Origin: Weissella confusa
GTDB taxonomy: Bacteria; Bacillota; Bacilli; Lactobacillales; Lactobacillaceae
Assembly (NCBI RefSeq): GCF_004766315.1
Contig: NZ_PVSN01000021.1
Span: forward strand, 29,814-93,813
DNA length: 64,000 nucleotides
Reading direction: 5' to 3'
A model generated the notes under the pieces. It was not told the origin of the DNA and did no database searches. It saw only the letters and a program-made list of their open reading frames with translations. The position numbers were made by a program, and so were the translations under genes. This document shows, one piece after another, positions 46,935 to 56,513 of the stretch (the first letter of the stretch is position 1; each line of letters begins with the position of its first letter).

Positions 46935-49724
46935 ATGAAGATGAAGCAAACCTTGAACCTAGGAAAGACGAAGTTCCCAATGCGTGGTAACCTACCACAA
47001 ACTGAGCTACAACGTGAAAACATCTGGTTCGAGAACAAGGTCTATGAGCAACGTCAAAAGATGAACGAAGGTAAGCCATCATTTATGCTTCACGATGGCC
47101 CTCCATATGCTAACGGAAACATTCACATTGGACACGCAATGAACAAGATTTCTAAGGATATCATCGTTCGTTACAAGTCAATGAATGGTTTCTACGCACC
47201 ATTTGTCCCTGGTTGGGATACGCACGGTTTGCCAATTGAACAACAATTGACAAAGGCTGGTAAGGATCGCAAGGCGGTTGGACCAGTTATCTGGCGTAAG
47301 ATGGCCGAAGAATTTGCACGTAAGCAAGTTAAGACGCAAATGGCCGACTTCAAGCGTTTGGGAATTTCAGCTGACTGGGATAACCCATACTTGACGTTGT
47401 TGCCTGAATTCGAAGCTGCACAATTGCGCGTCTTCGGTGAGATGGCCAAGAAGAACTTGATCTACCGTGGTAAGAAGCCTGTCTTCTGGTCATGGTCATC
47501 AGAGTCTGCTTTGGCAATGGCTGAAATCGAATACCACGACATTGAGTCAGACACGGCGTTCTTCTCAGAGCGCGTTAAGGACGGTAAGGGCTTGTTGGAT
47601 AACGACACGTACTTCATCGCCTGGACGACGACACCTTGGACGGTACCAGCTTCACAAGCTTTGGCTTTGAACGCTGATTTCGAATACTCACAAATCCAAC
47701 CAAAGGGTTCAGACAAGAAGTACATCGTTGCTTCAGCTTTGTTGGGTGCCGTTGCACCTAAGTTCGGCTGGGACGAGTACGAAGTTGTCGCAACCTTCAC
47801 TGGTAAGGAACTTGAAATGGTGACAACTGAGCACCCATTCATGGACCGTGAGATTTTGGTTGTTAACGCTGATTACGTTACGGCAGATGCCGGTACTGGT
47901 GCGGTTCACACGGCCCCAGGATTTGGTGAAGATGACTTTGCTACCGGTCAACGTTACAACATGCCAGTTATCATGAACGTTGATGACCAAGGTAAGATGA
48001 CGGCTGAAGCTGGTCCTGACTTTGAAGGTGTCTTCTACCAAGACGCTGACAAGGTTGCTTTGCAAAAGCTTGAAGAAGCTGACGCGTTGATCTTGCACGA
48101 ACCAGTTGTTCACAGCTACCCATTTGACTGGCGTACTAAGAAGCCAGTTATCTTCCGTGCTGTGCCACAATGGTTCGCTTCAATTGATAGCTTCCGTCAA
48201 GACATTTTGGACGCATTGGACGATGTAACGTTCCAACCAGAATGGGGTAAGAAGCGTTTGTACAACATGATCCGCGACCGTGGCGACTGGGTTATCTCAC
48301 GTCAACGTGTTTGGGGTGTGCCATTGCCAATCTTCTACGCTGAAGATGGTACGGCAATTGTTGACCCTGAAATCATTGACCACATCGCTGACTTGGTAGC
48401 TGAGCACGGTTCAAACGTTTGGTTCGAACGTGAGGCCAAGGACTTGTTGCCAGAGGGTTACTCAAACGAGCACTCACCAAATGGCGAATTTACCAAGGAA
48501 ACGGACATCATGGACGTTTGGTTCGATTCAGGAACTTCACACCAAGGTGTTATGGCCACTCGTCCAAACCTAAGCTTCCCAGAAGATTTGGTTTTGGAAG
48601 GTTCTGACCAATACCGTGGTTGGTTCAACTCATCATTGATCACTGGTGTTGCCGTAACTGGTAAGGCCCCTTACAAGTCAGTCTTGTCACAAGGATTCGT
48701 CTTGGACGGAAATGGTGAGAAGATGTCTAAGTCATTGGGTAACATCATTTCACCTAACGAAGTGGTGAAGGAGATGGGTGCTGAAATTATCCGTTTGTGG
48801 GTAACGTCAGTTGATTCATCAGCCGATGTTCGTGTGTCAATGGACTTGTTGTCACAAACGTCTGAAACATACCGTAAGATCCGTAACACGATGCGTTTCT
48901 TGTTGGCTAACACGTCAGACTTTGATCCAAAGGCTGACACGGTTGCCTTCGATGACTTGGTCGCAGCTGATCAATACTTCTATGCTCGCTTTAACAAGTT
49001 GGTTGCCGACATTAAGGCTGCCTACGACGCATACGACTTCCAAGCAGTAAACAAGTTGGTTATCAACTTTATTAACGTTGACTTGTCAGCGTTCTACTTG
49101 GACTTCGCTAAGGACATCTTGTATGTTGAAGCGCCTAAGGGACACGCCCGTTTGTCATTGCAAACGGTTTTGTACAAGGTCTTGGTAGACTTGGACAAGT
49201 TGTTGTTGCCAATCTTGCCACACACGGCCGAAGAAATCTTCGAGTACCTAGAGCACGAAGAAGGCGACTTTGCTTACTTGACTGAGATGCCAGTTGTTGA
49301 AGACATTGCTAACGCTGACGAATTGATGGCTAAGTGGTCACAATTCATGACGTTGCGCGATACCGTTAACAAGGCGCTTGAAGTTGCACGTGATGCTAAG
49401 TTGATTGGTAAGCCAGCCGAAGCAGCGGTAACGTTGTTCTTGACTGACGACCAAAAGGCTTGGTTGGATTCATTGGGACAAGATGTTCGCGTCTTGTTGC
49501 TTGTTTCTCAATTGCACGTGGCATCAGCTGATGAAGCTGGTGATGCAACGGACTTTGATGGTTACAAGATTGCGGTTGCTCACGCAGAAGGTGAAGAGTC
49601 ACCACGTGATCGTATGTACCACACTGATTTGGGTGCAGATCCTGACTTCCCAATGTTGTCAGCACACGAAGCACAAATCGTCCGCGAGAACTTCCCTGAG
49701 GCTTTGACTGAAGGTTTGGAGTAA
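46935..49724 (+). CDS. ileS: Isoleucine-tRNA ligase
   Basis: A 929-residue class I synthetase. HIGH motif: [12 protein letters not shown] (about residues 60-71); KMSKS motif: [10 protein letters not shown] (about 596-605); the editing domain has TWTTTPWT-type sequence ([15 protein letters not shown]) and [15 protein letters not shown]. The C-terminal zinc ribbon of bacterial IleS, normally two Cys pairs, reads [13 protein letters not shown]...MLSAHEA here: all metal-binding cysteines are replaced, and I see no cysteine in the protein. ATG 46935 follows GAAAGG at a somewhat long spacing. Codon use is highly biased. Confidence 0.96.
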   Translation: MKMKQTLNLGKTKFPMRGNLPQTELQRENIWFENKVYEQRQKMNEGKPSFMLHDGPPYANGNIHIGHAMNKISKDIIVRYKSMNGFYAPFVPGWDTHGLPIEQQLTKAGKDRKAVGPVIWRKMAEEFARKQVKTQMADFKRLGISADWDNPYLTLLPEFEAAQLRVFGEMAKKNLIYRGKKPVFWSWSSESALAMAEIEYHDIESDTAFFSERVKDGKGLLDNDTYFIAWTTTPWTVPASQALALNADFEYSQIQPKGSDKKYIVASALLGAVAPKFGWDEYEVVATFTGKELEMVTTEHPFMDREILVVNADYVTADAGTGAVHTAPGFGEDDFATGQRYNMPVIMNVDDQGKMTAEAGPDFEGVFYQDADKVALQKLEEADALILHEPVVHSYPFDWRTKKPVIFRAVPQWFASIDSFRQDILDALDDVTFQPEWGKKRLYNMIRDRGDWVISRQRVWGVPLPIFYAEDGTAIVDPEIIDHIADLVAEHGSNVWFEREAKDLLPEGYSNEHSPNGEFTKETDIMDVWFDSGTSHQGVMATRPNLSFPEDLVLEGSDQYRGWFNSSLITGVAVTGKAPYKSVLSQGFVLDGNGEKMSKSLGNIISPNEVVKEMGAEIIRLWVTSVDSSADVRVSMDLLSQTSETYRKIRNTMRFLLANTSDFDPKADTVAFDDLVAADQYFYARFNKLVADIKAAYDAYDFQAVNKLVINFINVDLSAFYLDFAKDILYVEAPKGHARLSLQTVLYKVLVDLDKLLLPILPHTAEEIFEYLEHEEGDFAYLTEMPVVEDIANADELMAKWSQFMTLRDTVNKALEVARDAKLIGKPAEAAVTLFLTDDQKAWLDSLGQDVRVLLLVSQLHVASADEAGDATDFDGYKIAVAHAEGEESPRDRMYHTDLGADPDFPMLSAHEAQIVRENFPEALTEGLE

Positions 49725-49762
49725 TCACGGTTACACACTAAAAATATAATATCGATAACAGG

Positions 49763-49797
49763 AAAACGCCGGGAGATTTTTGTCTCTCGGCGTTTTT
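49763..49797 (+). terminator. Terminator after ileS
   Basis: AAAACGCCGGGAGA pairs with TCTCTCGGCGTTTT (one G-U pair) around TTTTTG. Confidence 0.85.
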
Positions 49798-49808
49798 ACG
49801 TCTATAAT
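49780..49808 (+). promoter_or_regulatory. Promoter overlapping the ileS terminator
   Basis: TTGTCT (49780-49785) lies in the loop and 3' arm of the ileS terminator; TATAAT (49803-49808) follows after exactly 17 bp. It should drive the histidine phosphatase operon. Confidence 0.65.
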
Positions 49809-49824
49809 GGAGGATATATAGTTT

Positions 49825-49898
49825 GTGGTTAGTGTCGAAGCGTTAACGTGCAAAAGAAGGGGCCAAACACTCCGGCCGTAAGGACGGACATTCACCAC
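49825..49898 (+). other. Structured leader of the histidine phosphatase gene
   Basis: GTGGTTAGTGTC (49825-49836) pairs with GACATTCACCAC (49887-49898) with one mismatch and one G-U pair. The enclosed 50 nt contains further GGCC/GGCC and CCG/CGG pairing. I do not recognise the element. No terminator is apparent between it and the gene. Confidence 0.35.
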
Positions 49899-49940
49899 TA
49901 CCTTAAATACATAACCAATTAAAGAGAAGGAGACCAACGC

Positions 49941-50603
49941 ATGACGAAGCTATACTTCATCCGCCACGGTAAAACAGAATGGAACGCAGAGGGCCGTTTT
50001 CAGGGGGCAGGTGGTGACTCACCATTGTTGCCTGAATCATACGACCAAATCAAAATGCTTGGTAATCACTTGAAGGATATTGAATTTGCACACGCCTTTT
50101 CAAGCCCTATCAAGCGTGCTCACATCACTGCCGAAGAAACCTTAGCAATGCTAAATAAGCGTCCTGAGTTGACGTTTATGGACGGTTTGAAGGAGTTTTC
50201 ATTCGGTGTTTGGGAAGGGATGAGCTTCGCTGAAGTTCAAGAAGGCTGGTATGACATGTACGATGCTTCTCGTAACCACCCAGAGAAGTTCGATGCAAGC
50301 CAAGTTGAAGGATCTGAGTCGTTCGAAAGCGTCCGAAAGCGCTTTCGTGATGCGGTTGAAGAAGCTGTTGCAACATACGGTGGCGAAGATGTTAATTTGG
50401 TTTTCTTCAGCCACGGCGCTGCGTTGACGACCGGAATGGGTGGTCTTACAGGTATTCCGCTGGCTGATTTGCGTGCGCGAGGTGGCTTGGGTAACACAAG
50501 TACATCTATCCTAGAAACGCATGATGGTCACACGTTTACGGAAATTTCACGAAATGATACAAGTTATTTGGGTGTCGCAAGTGATGCCTCAAATACAATT
50601 TAA
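49941..50603 (+). CDS. Histidine phosphatase family protein (phosphoglycerate mutase-like)
   Basis: A 220-residue branch 1 histidine phosphatase. The phospho-acceptor His is in LYFIRHGKTEWNAEGRFQG (residues 4-22); the second catalytic His is in VFFSHGAALTTG (about 153-164). The sequence is a broad-specificity phosphatase type (GpmB/PhoE-like) rather than the glycolytic mutase, judged by length and poor match of the central region. It starts the operon with the TPR and recD2 genes, an order common in lactobacilli. Confidence 0.85.
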   Translation: MTKLYFIRHGKTEWNAEGRFQGAGGDSPLLPESYDQIKMLGNHLKDIEFAHAFSSPIKRAHITAEETLAMLNKRPELTFMDGLKEFSFGVWEGMSFAEVQEGWYDMYDASRNHPEKFDASQVEGSESFESVRKRFRDAVEEAVATYGGEDVNLVFFSHGAALTTGMGGLTGIPLADLRARGGLGNTSTSILETHDGHTFTEISRNDTSYLGVASDASNTI

Positions 50604-50623
50604 AGAGAAGAAGGATTTTTAAG

Positions 50624-51292
50624 ATGACGCAACCAGAAAATGCAGCACAAGCAGATATCGCCCGCTTGGTAAGTGACATTAACGCTAACCCAGACAACTG
50701 GCAAGCCTATGCAGACTTGGTGGCTGTTTTGGTTGCCACGGAAAATCTTGTGGAAGCAGAAGAATTGGCTTTGAAGAGCTTGGGCTTGTTCCAAGCGAAT
50801 GATGAAGCGTTGCAAAATTTGTTGTACGCTGCTGGAAATGTTTATTACGTGGCTGGTGATTATGCACGTGCGAATGAGTTTTTCGCTAAGATCACAGATT
50901 TAGAGATTTTGCATGATGCAACGGTTATGCAAGCCCAAGCATGGTATGCACAAAATCAATTACAAAAGGCATTGGTATTTGCGTTGACGGCGGTAGAGCA
51001 ACAACCAGAAGACGTTGCCGCCCAAGTGCTACTTGGTAACATTTGGCTTGGTTTGCAAAACATGGATAAGGCAACGGCTGCATTTAATGACGCTATTCAT
51101 GTGGACCCAATGAATTTTGACGCTAATTTCGGTCGTGGGATTATCGCAATCGTTGATGGTGACCGTGAAAATCAATGGTCAGCAACGGCTGAAATGATTG
51201 ATATGGAACGATACCGCGCCCAAGCCCAACGATTGGATGAAATCGTACAACTACTATCAGGGAGTCGTGTAGATGAGTCAGAGTCAAACTAG
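50624..51292 (+). CDS. Tetratricopeptide repeat protein
   Basis: A 222-residue, soluble, all-helical protein with about four TPR units (for example NWQAYADLVAVLVATENLVEAEELALKSL-type spacing at about 24-52, and AQVLLGNIWLGLQNMDKATAAFNDAI at about 129-154). It resembles the YrrB protein encoded next to recD2 in Bacillus. TPR proteins mediate protein contacts; the partner is unknown. Its end overlaps recD2 by 20 nt, which suggests translational coupling and perhaps a joint role. Confidence 0.85.
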   Translation: MTQPENAAQADIARLVSDINANPDNWQAYADLVAVLVATENLVEAEELALKSLGLFQANDEALQNLLYAAGNVYYVAGDYARANEFFAKITDLEILHDATVMQAQAWYAQNQLQKALVFALTAVEQQPEDVAAQVLLGNIWLGLQNMDKATAAFNDAIHVDPMNFDANFGRGIIAIVDGDRENQWSATAEMIDMERYRAQAQRLDEIVQLLSGSRVDESESN

Positions 51293-53810
51293 TTTGTTCG
51301 ATGGCCCAGCGGCATCGGATGAAACGCCGACCGTCACTGGGCAAGTGAAGAATATTCTGTTTGCTGCCCAAGATTCTTTTTATAAAGTCATGATTATCGA
51401 AGTAGCCGAACAAAACTTCGATTATGATGATACTGAACTAACGGTGACTGGTAGTTTTGGTGATATTCAAATTGGGGCTAGTTATGAGTTTAAGGGTCGG
51501 CTAACGACGCACGCGCGTTATGGGGTCCAGTTTGCAGCTCAAAACTATCAACGTCAGGCGGCTAGTACAACGTCTGGGTTGGTTGCTTATTTATCAGGTG
51601 ACCAGTTTCCGGGGGTTGGAAAAGCAACGGCAACGAAGATTGTTGACGACCTTGGTATTGAAGCGATTGATAAAATTCTGGAATCACCAGACGTCTTGAT
51701 TGAAACGGGTATTTCAACCAAATTGCAAGAAGTCATCGTGAAGCAGTTGCAACAATCCGACGGTATGGAACGCGCCATCATTGCGCTTAACGATTACGGT
51801 TTCGGTTCAGCCCTCGCCACTGTGATTTACCAAAAGTATCAGCAGCAAACTTTACAGATTTTAAAAACTAACCCTTATCAAATGGTTATCGATATTGAGG
51901 GCGTTTCATTTGCTCGTATCGATCGTTTAGCAGCGCAGCAGGGAATTGATGCGTTGGACGCGCGTCGTATCCAAGCGGGGGTTATTTCAGCGATTAACCA
52001 GGCAACATTTGAGTCTGGTGATACGTTTATGCAAGTGGAAGCGTTGCTACAAACCACGCAACAAATTCTAGAACGTTCTCAAAATGCCCGCATTGATCCA
52101 GCGTTAATTAAGCGTGCATTGTTAACCTTGACGTCTGATGGCATCGTAATTGCTGACGGACAGAATTTATACATTAAGGCGCTATTTGAAGCTGAACGTG
52201 AAATTGCCCAACGCATGGTCCGTTTAAGCAAAACGAAGAATAGCGAATACAAACGCGCTGATGTTGTGAAGCAACTCGCGGAAGTCGAGGAAGAGAATCC
52301 GTTTCCGTATGATGATGTGCAACGTGATGCGATGATTGCGGCTCTGATGAGCAATCTATTTATCCTGACGGGTGGACCCGGTACAGGAAAGACGACCATC
52401 ATCAATGGTGTTGTAGCAACGTTGAAGAAGTTGTTACAAGATGAAGGTATGAAGTGGGATGAAATTAGTGAGAGTATTCGCTTAGCGGCGCCAACTGGTC
52501 GTGCAGCCAAGCGACTTGCCGAATCTACTGGTATGCCAGCGTCGACAATTCACCGTTTGCTAGGTATCACTGGTCGTGAAAATACAGATGACATTGATAT
52601 CGAGGAGTTAAGCGGTCGTTTGCTCGTGATTGATGAGATGTCGATGGTGGATACGCAATTATTCGACTTATTACTACGCGCGATTCCAAGTGGCATGCAA
52701 GTCATTTTGGTTGGCGATAAGGATCAATTGCCTTCTGTTGGACCTGGTCGAGTTTTCTACGATTTGTTGGCCAGTGGATTGTTGAATTATCGTGAGTTGG
52801 AGACAATCCACCGTCAGGGTAAGGGGTCAACGATTATCGAGTTGGCAAGCTCAGTGAAGAGTGGTGTCTTGCCAGCAAACTTTACCGAGCGCCAGTCTGA
52901 CCGATCGTTTTTCCCGGCGCAGACAAATCAAGTACCACGCATGGTTGAGCAGATTGCTACGAGTTGGAAGGAACGCGGTAATTCGGTTGCTGATATGCAG
53001 ATTTTGGCGCCCATGTATCGTACGCCAGCGGGTGTTCATAATCTGAATGCCGTAGCCCAAGAAATCTTTAATCCGATGACGCCCAAGAAGCGTGAAATTC
53101 ACATGAAGCTTGGTGAGTTAGAGTTTAACTTCCGTGTGGGTGATAAAGTCATGCAGACGGCCAATGATCCTGAACATAATGTGTTTAACGGGGACATTGG
53201 TTACATCACGGCAATTATGTTGGCAAAGGATAAAAGCAACGAAGATAATACGGACAACATCACGGTGGCTTTTGATACCGGCGAGGTTGAATATACGCGC
53301 CAGAACTGGAATCAATTGACACTGGCATATGCGACAACCATTCACAAAGCACAAGGTGCTGAGTACAAGTTGGTTATCATGCCACTTGTGAATGCGTTTA
53401 GTCGCATGCTGCAACGCAATCTGCTGTATACCGGGCTAACGCGTGCTAGTGAGTCACTCGTCCTTATTGGCGATGTTAGTGCCTACCAACGCGCAGCCGA
53501 AACTGAGGGTGTTAATCGGCACACGACGTTGCAAGAACGATTGCAACAAGCGCAAGATGGTCAGCTGCCAGATGTACCGGATGATGATAAATCATTGGCA
53601 GCGGTCAATGCGATTAATCAAAAGCCAGTGGCAGTTGTGCCAATCGATGAAGAAAACACAACAATTGATGATACGCCGGTCGTGGACGAAATTGTCCGAG
53701 CCGTTGCGGATGACGATGATGATTTGCTAACGATTGCGAAGATTATGAATGAGTCGATTGACCCAAATGTGGGGATGGCAGACATGACACCATACGACTT
53801 CATGCCTTAA
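51273..53810 (+). CDS. recD2: SF1B DNA helicase RecD2
   Basis: An 845-residue 5'-3' helicase of the RecBC-independent RecD2 (YrrC) type. The N-terminal extension has helix-hairpin-helix-like sequence (FPGVGKATATKIVDDLG, about 110-126). Walker A is LTGGPGTGKTTIIN (about 365-378), Walker B LLVIDEMSMVD (about 450-460), and the C-terminal motif TTIHKAQGAEY lies near 690. It is involved in replication fork maintenance and repair. The acidic, low-complexity C-terminal tail is unusual in detail but common in the family. No cysteine was seen. Confidence 0.94.
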   Translation: MSQSQTSLFDGPAASDETPTVTGQVKNILFAAQDSFYKVMIIEVAEQNFDYDDTELTVTGSFGDIQIGASYEFKGRLTTHARYGVQFAAQNYQRQAASTTSGLVAYLSGDQFPGVGKATATKIVDDLGIEAIDKILESPDVLIETGISTKLQEVIVKQLQQSDGMERAIIALNDYGFGSALATVIYQKYQQQTLQILKTNPYQMVIDIEGVSFARIDRLAAQQGIDALDARRIQAGVISAINQATFESGDTFMQVEALLQTTQQILERSQNARIDPALIKRALLTLTSDGIVIADGQNLYIKALFEAEREIAQRMVRLSKTKNSEYKRADVVKQLAEVEEENPFPYDDVQRDAMIAALMSNLFILTGGPGTGKTTIINGVVATLKKLLQDEGMKWDEISESIRLAAPTGRAAKRLAESTGMPASTIHRLLGITGRENTDDIDIEELSGRLLVIDEMSMVDTQLFDLLLRAIPSGMQVILVGDKDQLPSVGPGRVFYDLLASGLLNYRELETIHRQGKGSTIIELASSVKSGVLPANFTERQSDRSFFPAQTNQVPRMVEQIATSWKERGNSVADMQILAPMYRTPAGVHNLNAVAQEIFNPMTPKKREIHMKLGELEFNFRVGDKVMQTANDPEHNVFNGDIGYITAIMLAKDKSNEDNTDNITVAFDTGEVEYTRQNWNQLTLAYATTIHKAQGAEYKLVIMPLVNAFSRMLQRNLLYTGLTRASESLVLIGDVSAYQRAAETEGVNRHTTLQERLQQAQDGQLPDVPDDDKSLAAVNAINQKPVAVVPIDEENTTIDDTPVVDEIVRAVADDDDDLLTIAKIMNESIDPNVGMADMTPYDFMP

Positions 53811-53843
53811 TAAGGATGTAACGGTAGCACGTCACGAACATTG

Positions 53844-53886
53844 TGCTATAATCTACTAGTCAAGCACTAGTGAATTGTGCTAAAAT
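53844..53886 (+). promoter_or_regulatory. Tandem extended -10 promoters of yebC
   Basis: TTGTGCTATAAT (53841-53852) and TTGTGCTAAAAT (53875-53886) are near-identical extended -10 elements (TGn before the hexamer), 34 bp apart. Two ACTAGT hexamers (53855 and 53866), 11 bp apart, lie between them and could be an operator. No good -35 is visible for either. Confidence 0.55.
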
Positions 53887-53923
53887 TAAGCGATAAATTT
53901 TCGAATGAAAAGGGGTTTCTGAA

Positions 53924-54646
53924 ATGTCAGGACACAGTAAGTGGCATAACATTCAAGGACGTAAGAACGCCCAAGACGCAAAGCGTGGTAAGATCTTCCA
54001 AAAGCTTGCCCGCGATTTGTACACGGCAGCTAAGGCTGGCGGTGTAGATCCAGACTCAAACGCTTCATTGCGTTTGGTTATCGACAAGGCTAAGGCAGCT
54101 AACATGCCTAAGGATAACATCCAACGTGCCTTGGATAAGGCTTCTGGTGCCGGTGGCGCTAACTACCAAGAGTTGACGTACGAAGGTTACGGACCAGCCG
54201 GTGTAGCCGTTTTGGTTCAAGCTTTGACTGATAACATCAACCGTACGGCTGCTTCAGTTCGTTCAACGTTTAAGCACTTCGGTGGTGAATTGGGAACGAC
54301 GGGATCAGTTTCATTCCAATTCGACCGTAAGGGTTACATTGAAATCGAGCGTACTGAAGACAACGATATCGATGAAGATCAATTGTTTGAAGACATGTTG
54401 GAGGCTGGTGCCGAAGACATGAAGACTTACGATGACCAATTCGAAATCTACACGGACCCTAAGTCATTCCCAGAAGTACGTGATGCTTTGGAAGCAAAGG
54501 GTTACACTTTGGTCAACGACGAAGTTACGATGGTTGCACAAAACCCAATGGCAGTGCCTGAGGATAAGCAAGCATCATTGGCTAGCTTGGTTGATGAACT
54601 TGAAGAAAACGATGACGTACAAGCTGTCTTCACGACTGCTGAGTAA
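53924..54646 (+). CDS. YebC/PmpR family protein
   Basis: A 240-residue YebC-type protein. The N-terminus [23 protein letters not shown] and the segment [28 protein letters not shown] are diagnostic. Members were described as DNA-binding regulators (PmpR) and more recently some as translation factors that help ribosomes through polyproline; either role is possible here. Monocistronic with its own promoter and terminator. Codons are strongly biased. Confidence 0.95.
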   Translation: MSGHSKWHNIQGRKNAQDAKRGKIFQKLARDLYTAAKAGGVDPDSNASLRLVIDKAKAANMPKDNIQRALDKASGAGGANYQELTYEGYGPAGVAVLVQALTDNINRTAASVRSTFKHFGGELGTTGSVSFQFDRKGYIEIERTEDNDIDEDQLFEDMLEAGAEDMKTYDDQFEIYTDPKSFPEVRDALEAKGYTLVNDEVTMVAQNPMAVPEDKQASLASLVDELEENDDVQAVFTTAE

Positions 54647-54655
54647 TCATCTCAT

Positions 54656-54688
54656 GAAAAACCGACCAAATTTTGGTCGGTTTTTTTG
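54656..54688 (+). terminator. Terminator after yebC
   Basis: AAAAACCGACCAAA pairs with TTTGGTCGGTTTTT, followed by more T's. Confidence 0.9.
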
Positions 54689-54754
54689 TAGGCGCAAAAG
54701 TTGACGATGTGAACAAAAAGCGATAAAGTAGTAAACAATTATTAATAACTTGAG

Positions 54755-54904
54755 TCGTTAACGTGTTTCGCCACAGACTCGGAACAAAACGTGCCTGGTA
54801 TAGCTATATGCCTGACACTGTTAACGACGCCGAGAGTAGTTACTTTTGGCGTCGTTTTCTTTTCCTGTATCATTTGGCGAACCGTAATGATACGGGATTT
54901 TTTA
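54755..54904 (+). ncRNA. Unassigned switch-like leader of the purine permease gene
   Basis: Stem P1: TCGTTAACGTG (54755-54765) with CACTGTTAACGA (54816-54827), 11 bp with one bulged T. It encloses 50 nt with an inner hairpin GGTATA-GCTA-TATGCC (54797-54812). Terminator 1: AACGACGCC (54823-54831) with GGCGTCGTT (54848-54856), then TTCTTTTC. Its 5' arm shares five bases with P1, so the two exclude each other. Terminator 2: CCTGTATCATT (54864-54874) with AATGATACGGG (54886-54896), then T's, ending just before the ribosome binding site. TTCGCCA in P1 (54767-54773) complements TGGCGAA in the terminator 2 loop (54875-54881). It does not match the purine riboswitch core. Confidence 0.55.
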
Positions 54905-54919
54905 TTAGGAGAGATAAGC

Positions 54920-56374
54920 ATGTTAGAACGCTTTTTTAAGTTGTCAGAGAACAATACGACAGTTCGGACAGAAGTGATTGCCGGTATTACAACATTCGTT
55001 GCGATGGCATACATCATTTTCTTGAACCCATCAGTATTGTCTATGACGGGAATGCCAAGTCAGGGAGTTTTCTTGGCAACAATTTTGACAGCCGTTGTGG
55101 GAACTCTTATCACAGGACTTTTTGCTAATTTGCCATATGCATTGGCACCATCAATTGGTATGCAAGCCATGTTCACGTACACGATTGTTTTCGGACTTGG
55201 GTACACATGGAAGCAAGCATTGGGAATGGTTTTCTTAGTTGGGCTGGTTGATGTGATTATCACATTGACGAAGGTTCGATCAATGATTGTGAAGGCTATT
55301 CCTGACCAATTGAAGCACGCGATTGCTGCTGGTATCGGTTTGTTTATCGCCTACATTGGTTTGAAGAACGCTGGCTTCTTGAACTTCTTGGTTGATCCAC
55401 AAAACATCATGACGTTGAATGGTAAGCCATTTACTGAAGGTGGTGGTGCCAAGGTCATTGAGAGTATCACAGCGAATGGTGGGACGACGCCATCAATCTC
55501 AACCTTTGCACAACCAGCAGTTTTGTTGGGCTTGATTGGTTTGATTATTTTGGTATTGTTGGTTGTTGCTAACGTACCTGGTGCCTTCTTGCTTTCAGTT
55601 TTGATTACAACTGTCATTGGTATTCCAATGGGTGTGACAAACACACACATTGATGCCATGGCATCATTCTCATCAACGTTCCACGACTTTGGCTCAATCT
55701 TTGGTCAAGCCCTTGGACCTGATGGGTTGTGGTCAATGTTCACGTCACCAAAGCACGTTTTGATTGTTGTTTTGACGGTCTTCTCAATGGGATTGTCAGG
55801 ATTGTTTGATGCCATTGGAACGTTTATCGGAACTGGTATGACGACTGGTATCTTCTCTGAAGCTGACCAAAAGGAGTTCTACGAAGGTAAGGGCTTCAAG
55901 TCAAAGATGGATCGTGGTTTGGTTGCTGATACGTTTGCAACGATGTTTGCGGGTATTTTTGGTACATCAAACACGACGACATTTATTGAAGCATCAGCAG
56001 GAATCAAGGCTGGTGGACGTACTGGTTTGACATCAGTTGTCATTTCAATTGGTTTCTTGCTTGCTATTATCGCAGCGCCATTGGTTAACGTGATTCCATC
56101 TGCCGCAACAGCACCAATTTTGGTTGTGGTTGGTATTATGATGATGAATGAGTTTAAGTTGATTACATGGGATGATATTGAAATTGCCATTCCGGCATTC
56201 TTTACATCAGCCTTCATGGCCTTCTCATACTCAATTTCATACGGTATCGCTGCCGGCTTCATTTTCTACGTTTTGATCAAGAGTGTGAAGCGCAAGTTCA
56301 ACCAAATCAGCCCAATTTTGTGGGTTGTGACTATTCTGTTCTTGCTTAACTTCATTTCGTTGGCAATTAATTAA
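54920..56374 (+). CDS. NCS2 family purine permease (PbuG/AzgA type)
   Basis: A 484-residue permease with about 12-14 helices. NNTTVRTEVIAGITTFVAMAYIIFLNPSVLS at the N-terminus and GMQAMFTYTIVFGLGYTW are typical of the AzgA-like branch that imports hypoxanthine, guanine or adenine. The later segment FGTSNTTTFIEASAGIKAGGRTGLTS (about 351-376) is the substrate-site signature. ATG 54920 follows TAGGAGAG; in-frame codons further upstream lie within the terminators and are rejected. It salvages purines, in balance with the pur operon. Exact base specificity is not decided by sequence alone. Confidence 0.92.
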   Translation: MLERFFKLSENNTTVRTEVIAGITTFVAMAYIIFLNPSVLSMTGMPSQGVFLATILTAVVGTLITGLFANLPYALAPSIGMQAMFTYTIVFGLGYTWKQALGMVFLVGLVDVIITLTKVRSMIVKAIPDQLKHAIAAGIGLFIAYIGLKNAGFLNFLVDPQNIMTLNGKPFTEGGGAKVIESITANGGTTPSISTFAQPAVLLGLIGLIILVLLVVANVPGAFLLSVLITTVIGIPMGVTNTHIDAMASFSSTFHDFGSIFGQALGPDGLWSMFTSPKHVLIVVLTVFSMGLSGLFDAIGTFIGTGMTTGIFSEADQKEFYEGKGFKSKMDRGLVADTFATMFAGIFGTSNTTTFIEASAGIKAGGRTGLTSVVISIGFLLAIIAAPLVNVIPSAATAPILVVVGIMMMNEFKLITWDDIEIAIPAFFTSAFMAFSYSISYGIAAGFIFYVLIKSVKRKFNQISPILWVVTILFLLNFISLAIN

Positions 56375-56386
56375 TAAACATAATTT

Positions 56387-56420
56387 AACGCGTGATGCCT
56401 TGTGCATCACGCGTTTTTTG
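56387..56420 (+). terminator. Terminator after the purine permease
   Basis: AACGCGTGATGC and GCATCACGCGTT flank a short CTTGT loop, followed by T's. Confidence 0.9.
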
Positions 56421-56513
56421 TTGTCATTAAATCTATGAAATAAAACAAGTCAAAAAATAATTGGAAAATTGCGTCACTTTTCACTCTTTCTTTTCGAAGG
56501 AGGTGAATGAGAC

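Noticed and set aside
54740..54904. Guanine/adenine riboswitch before the purine permease
   Set aside because: I looked for the conserved purine aptamer junction and loop sequences and did not find them; reported instead as an unassigned leader.
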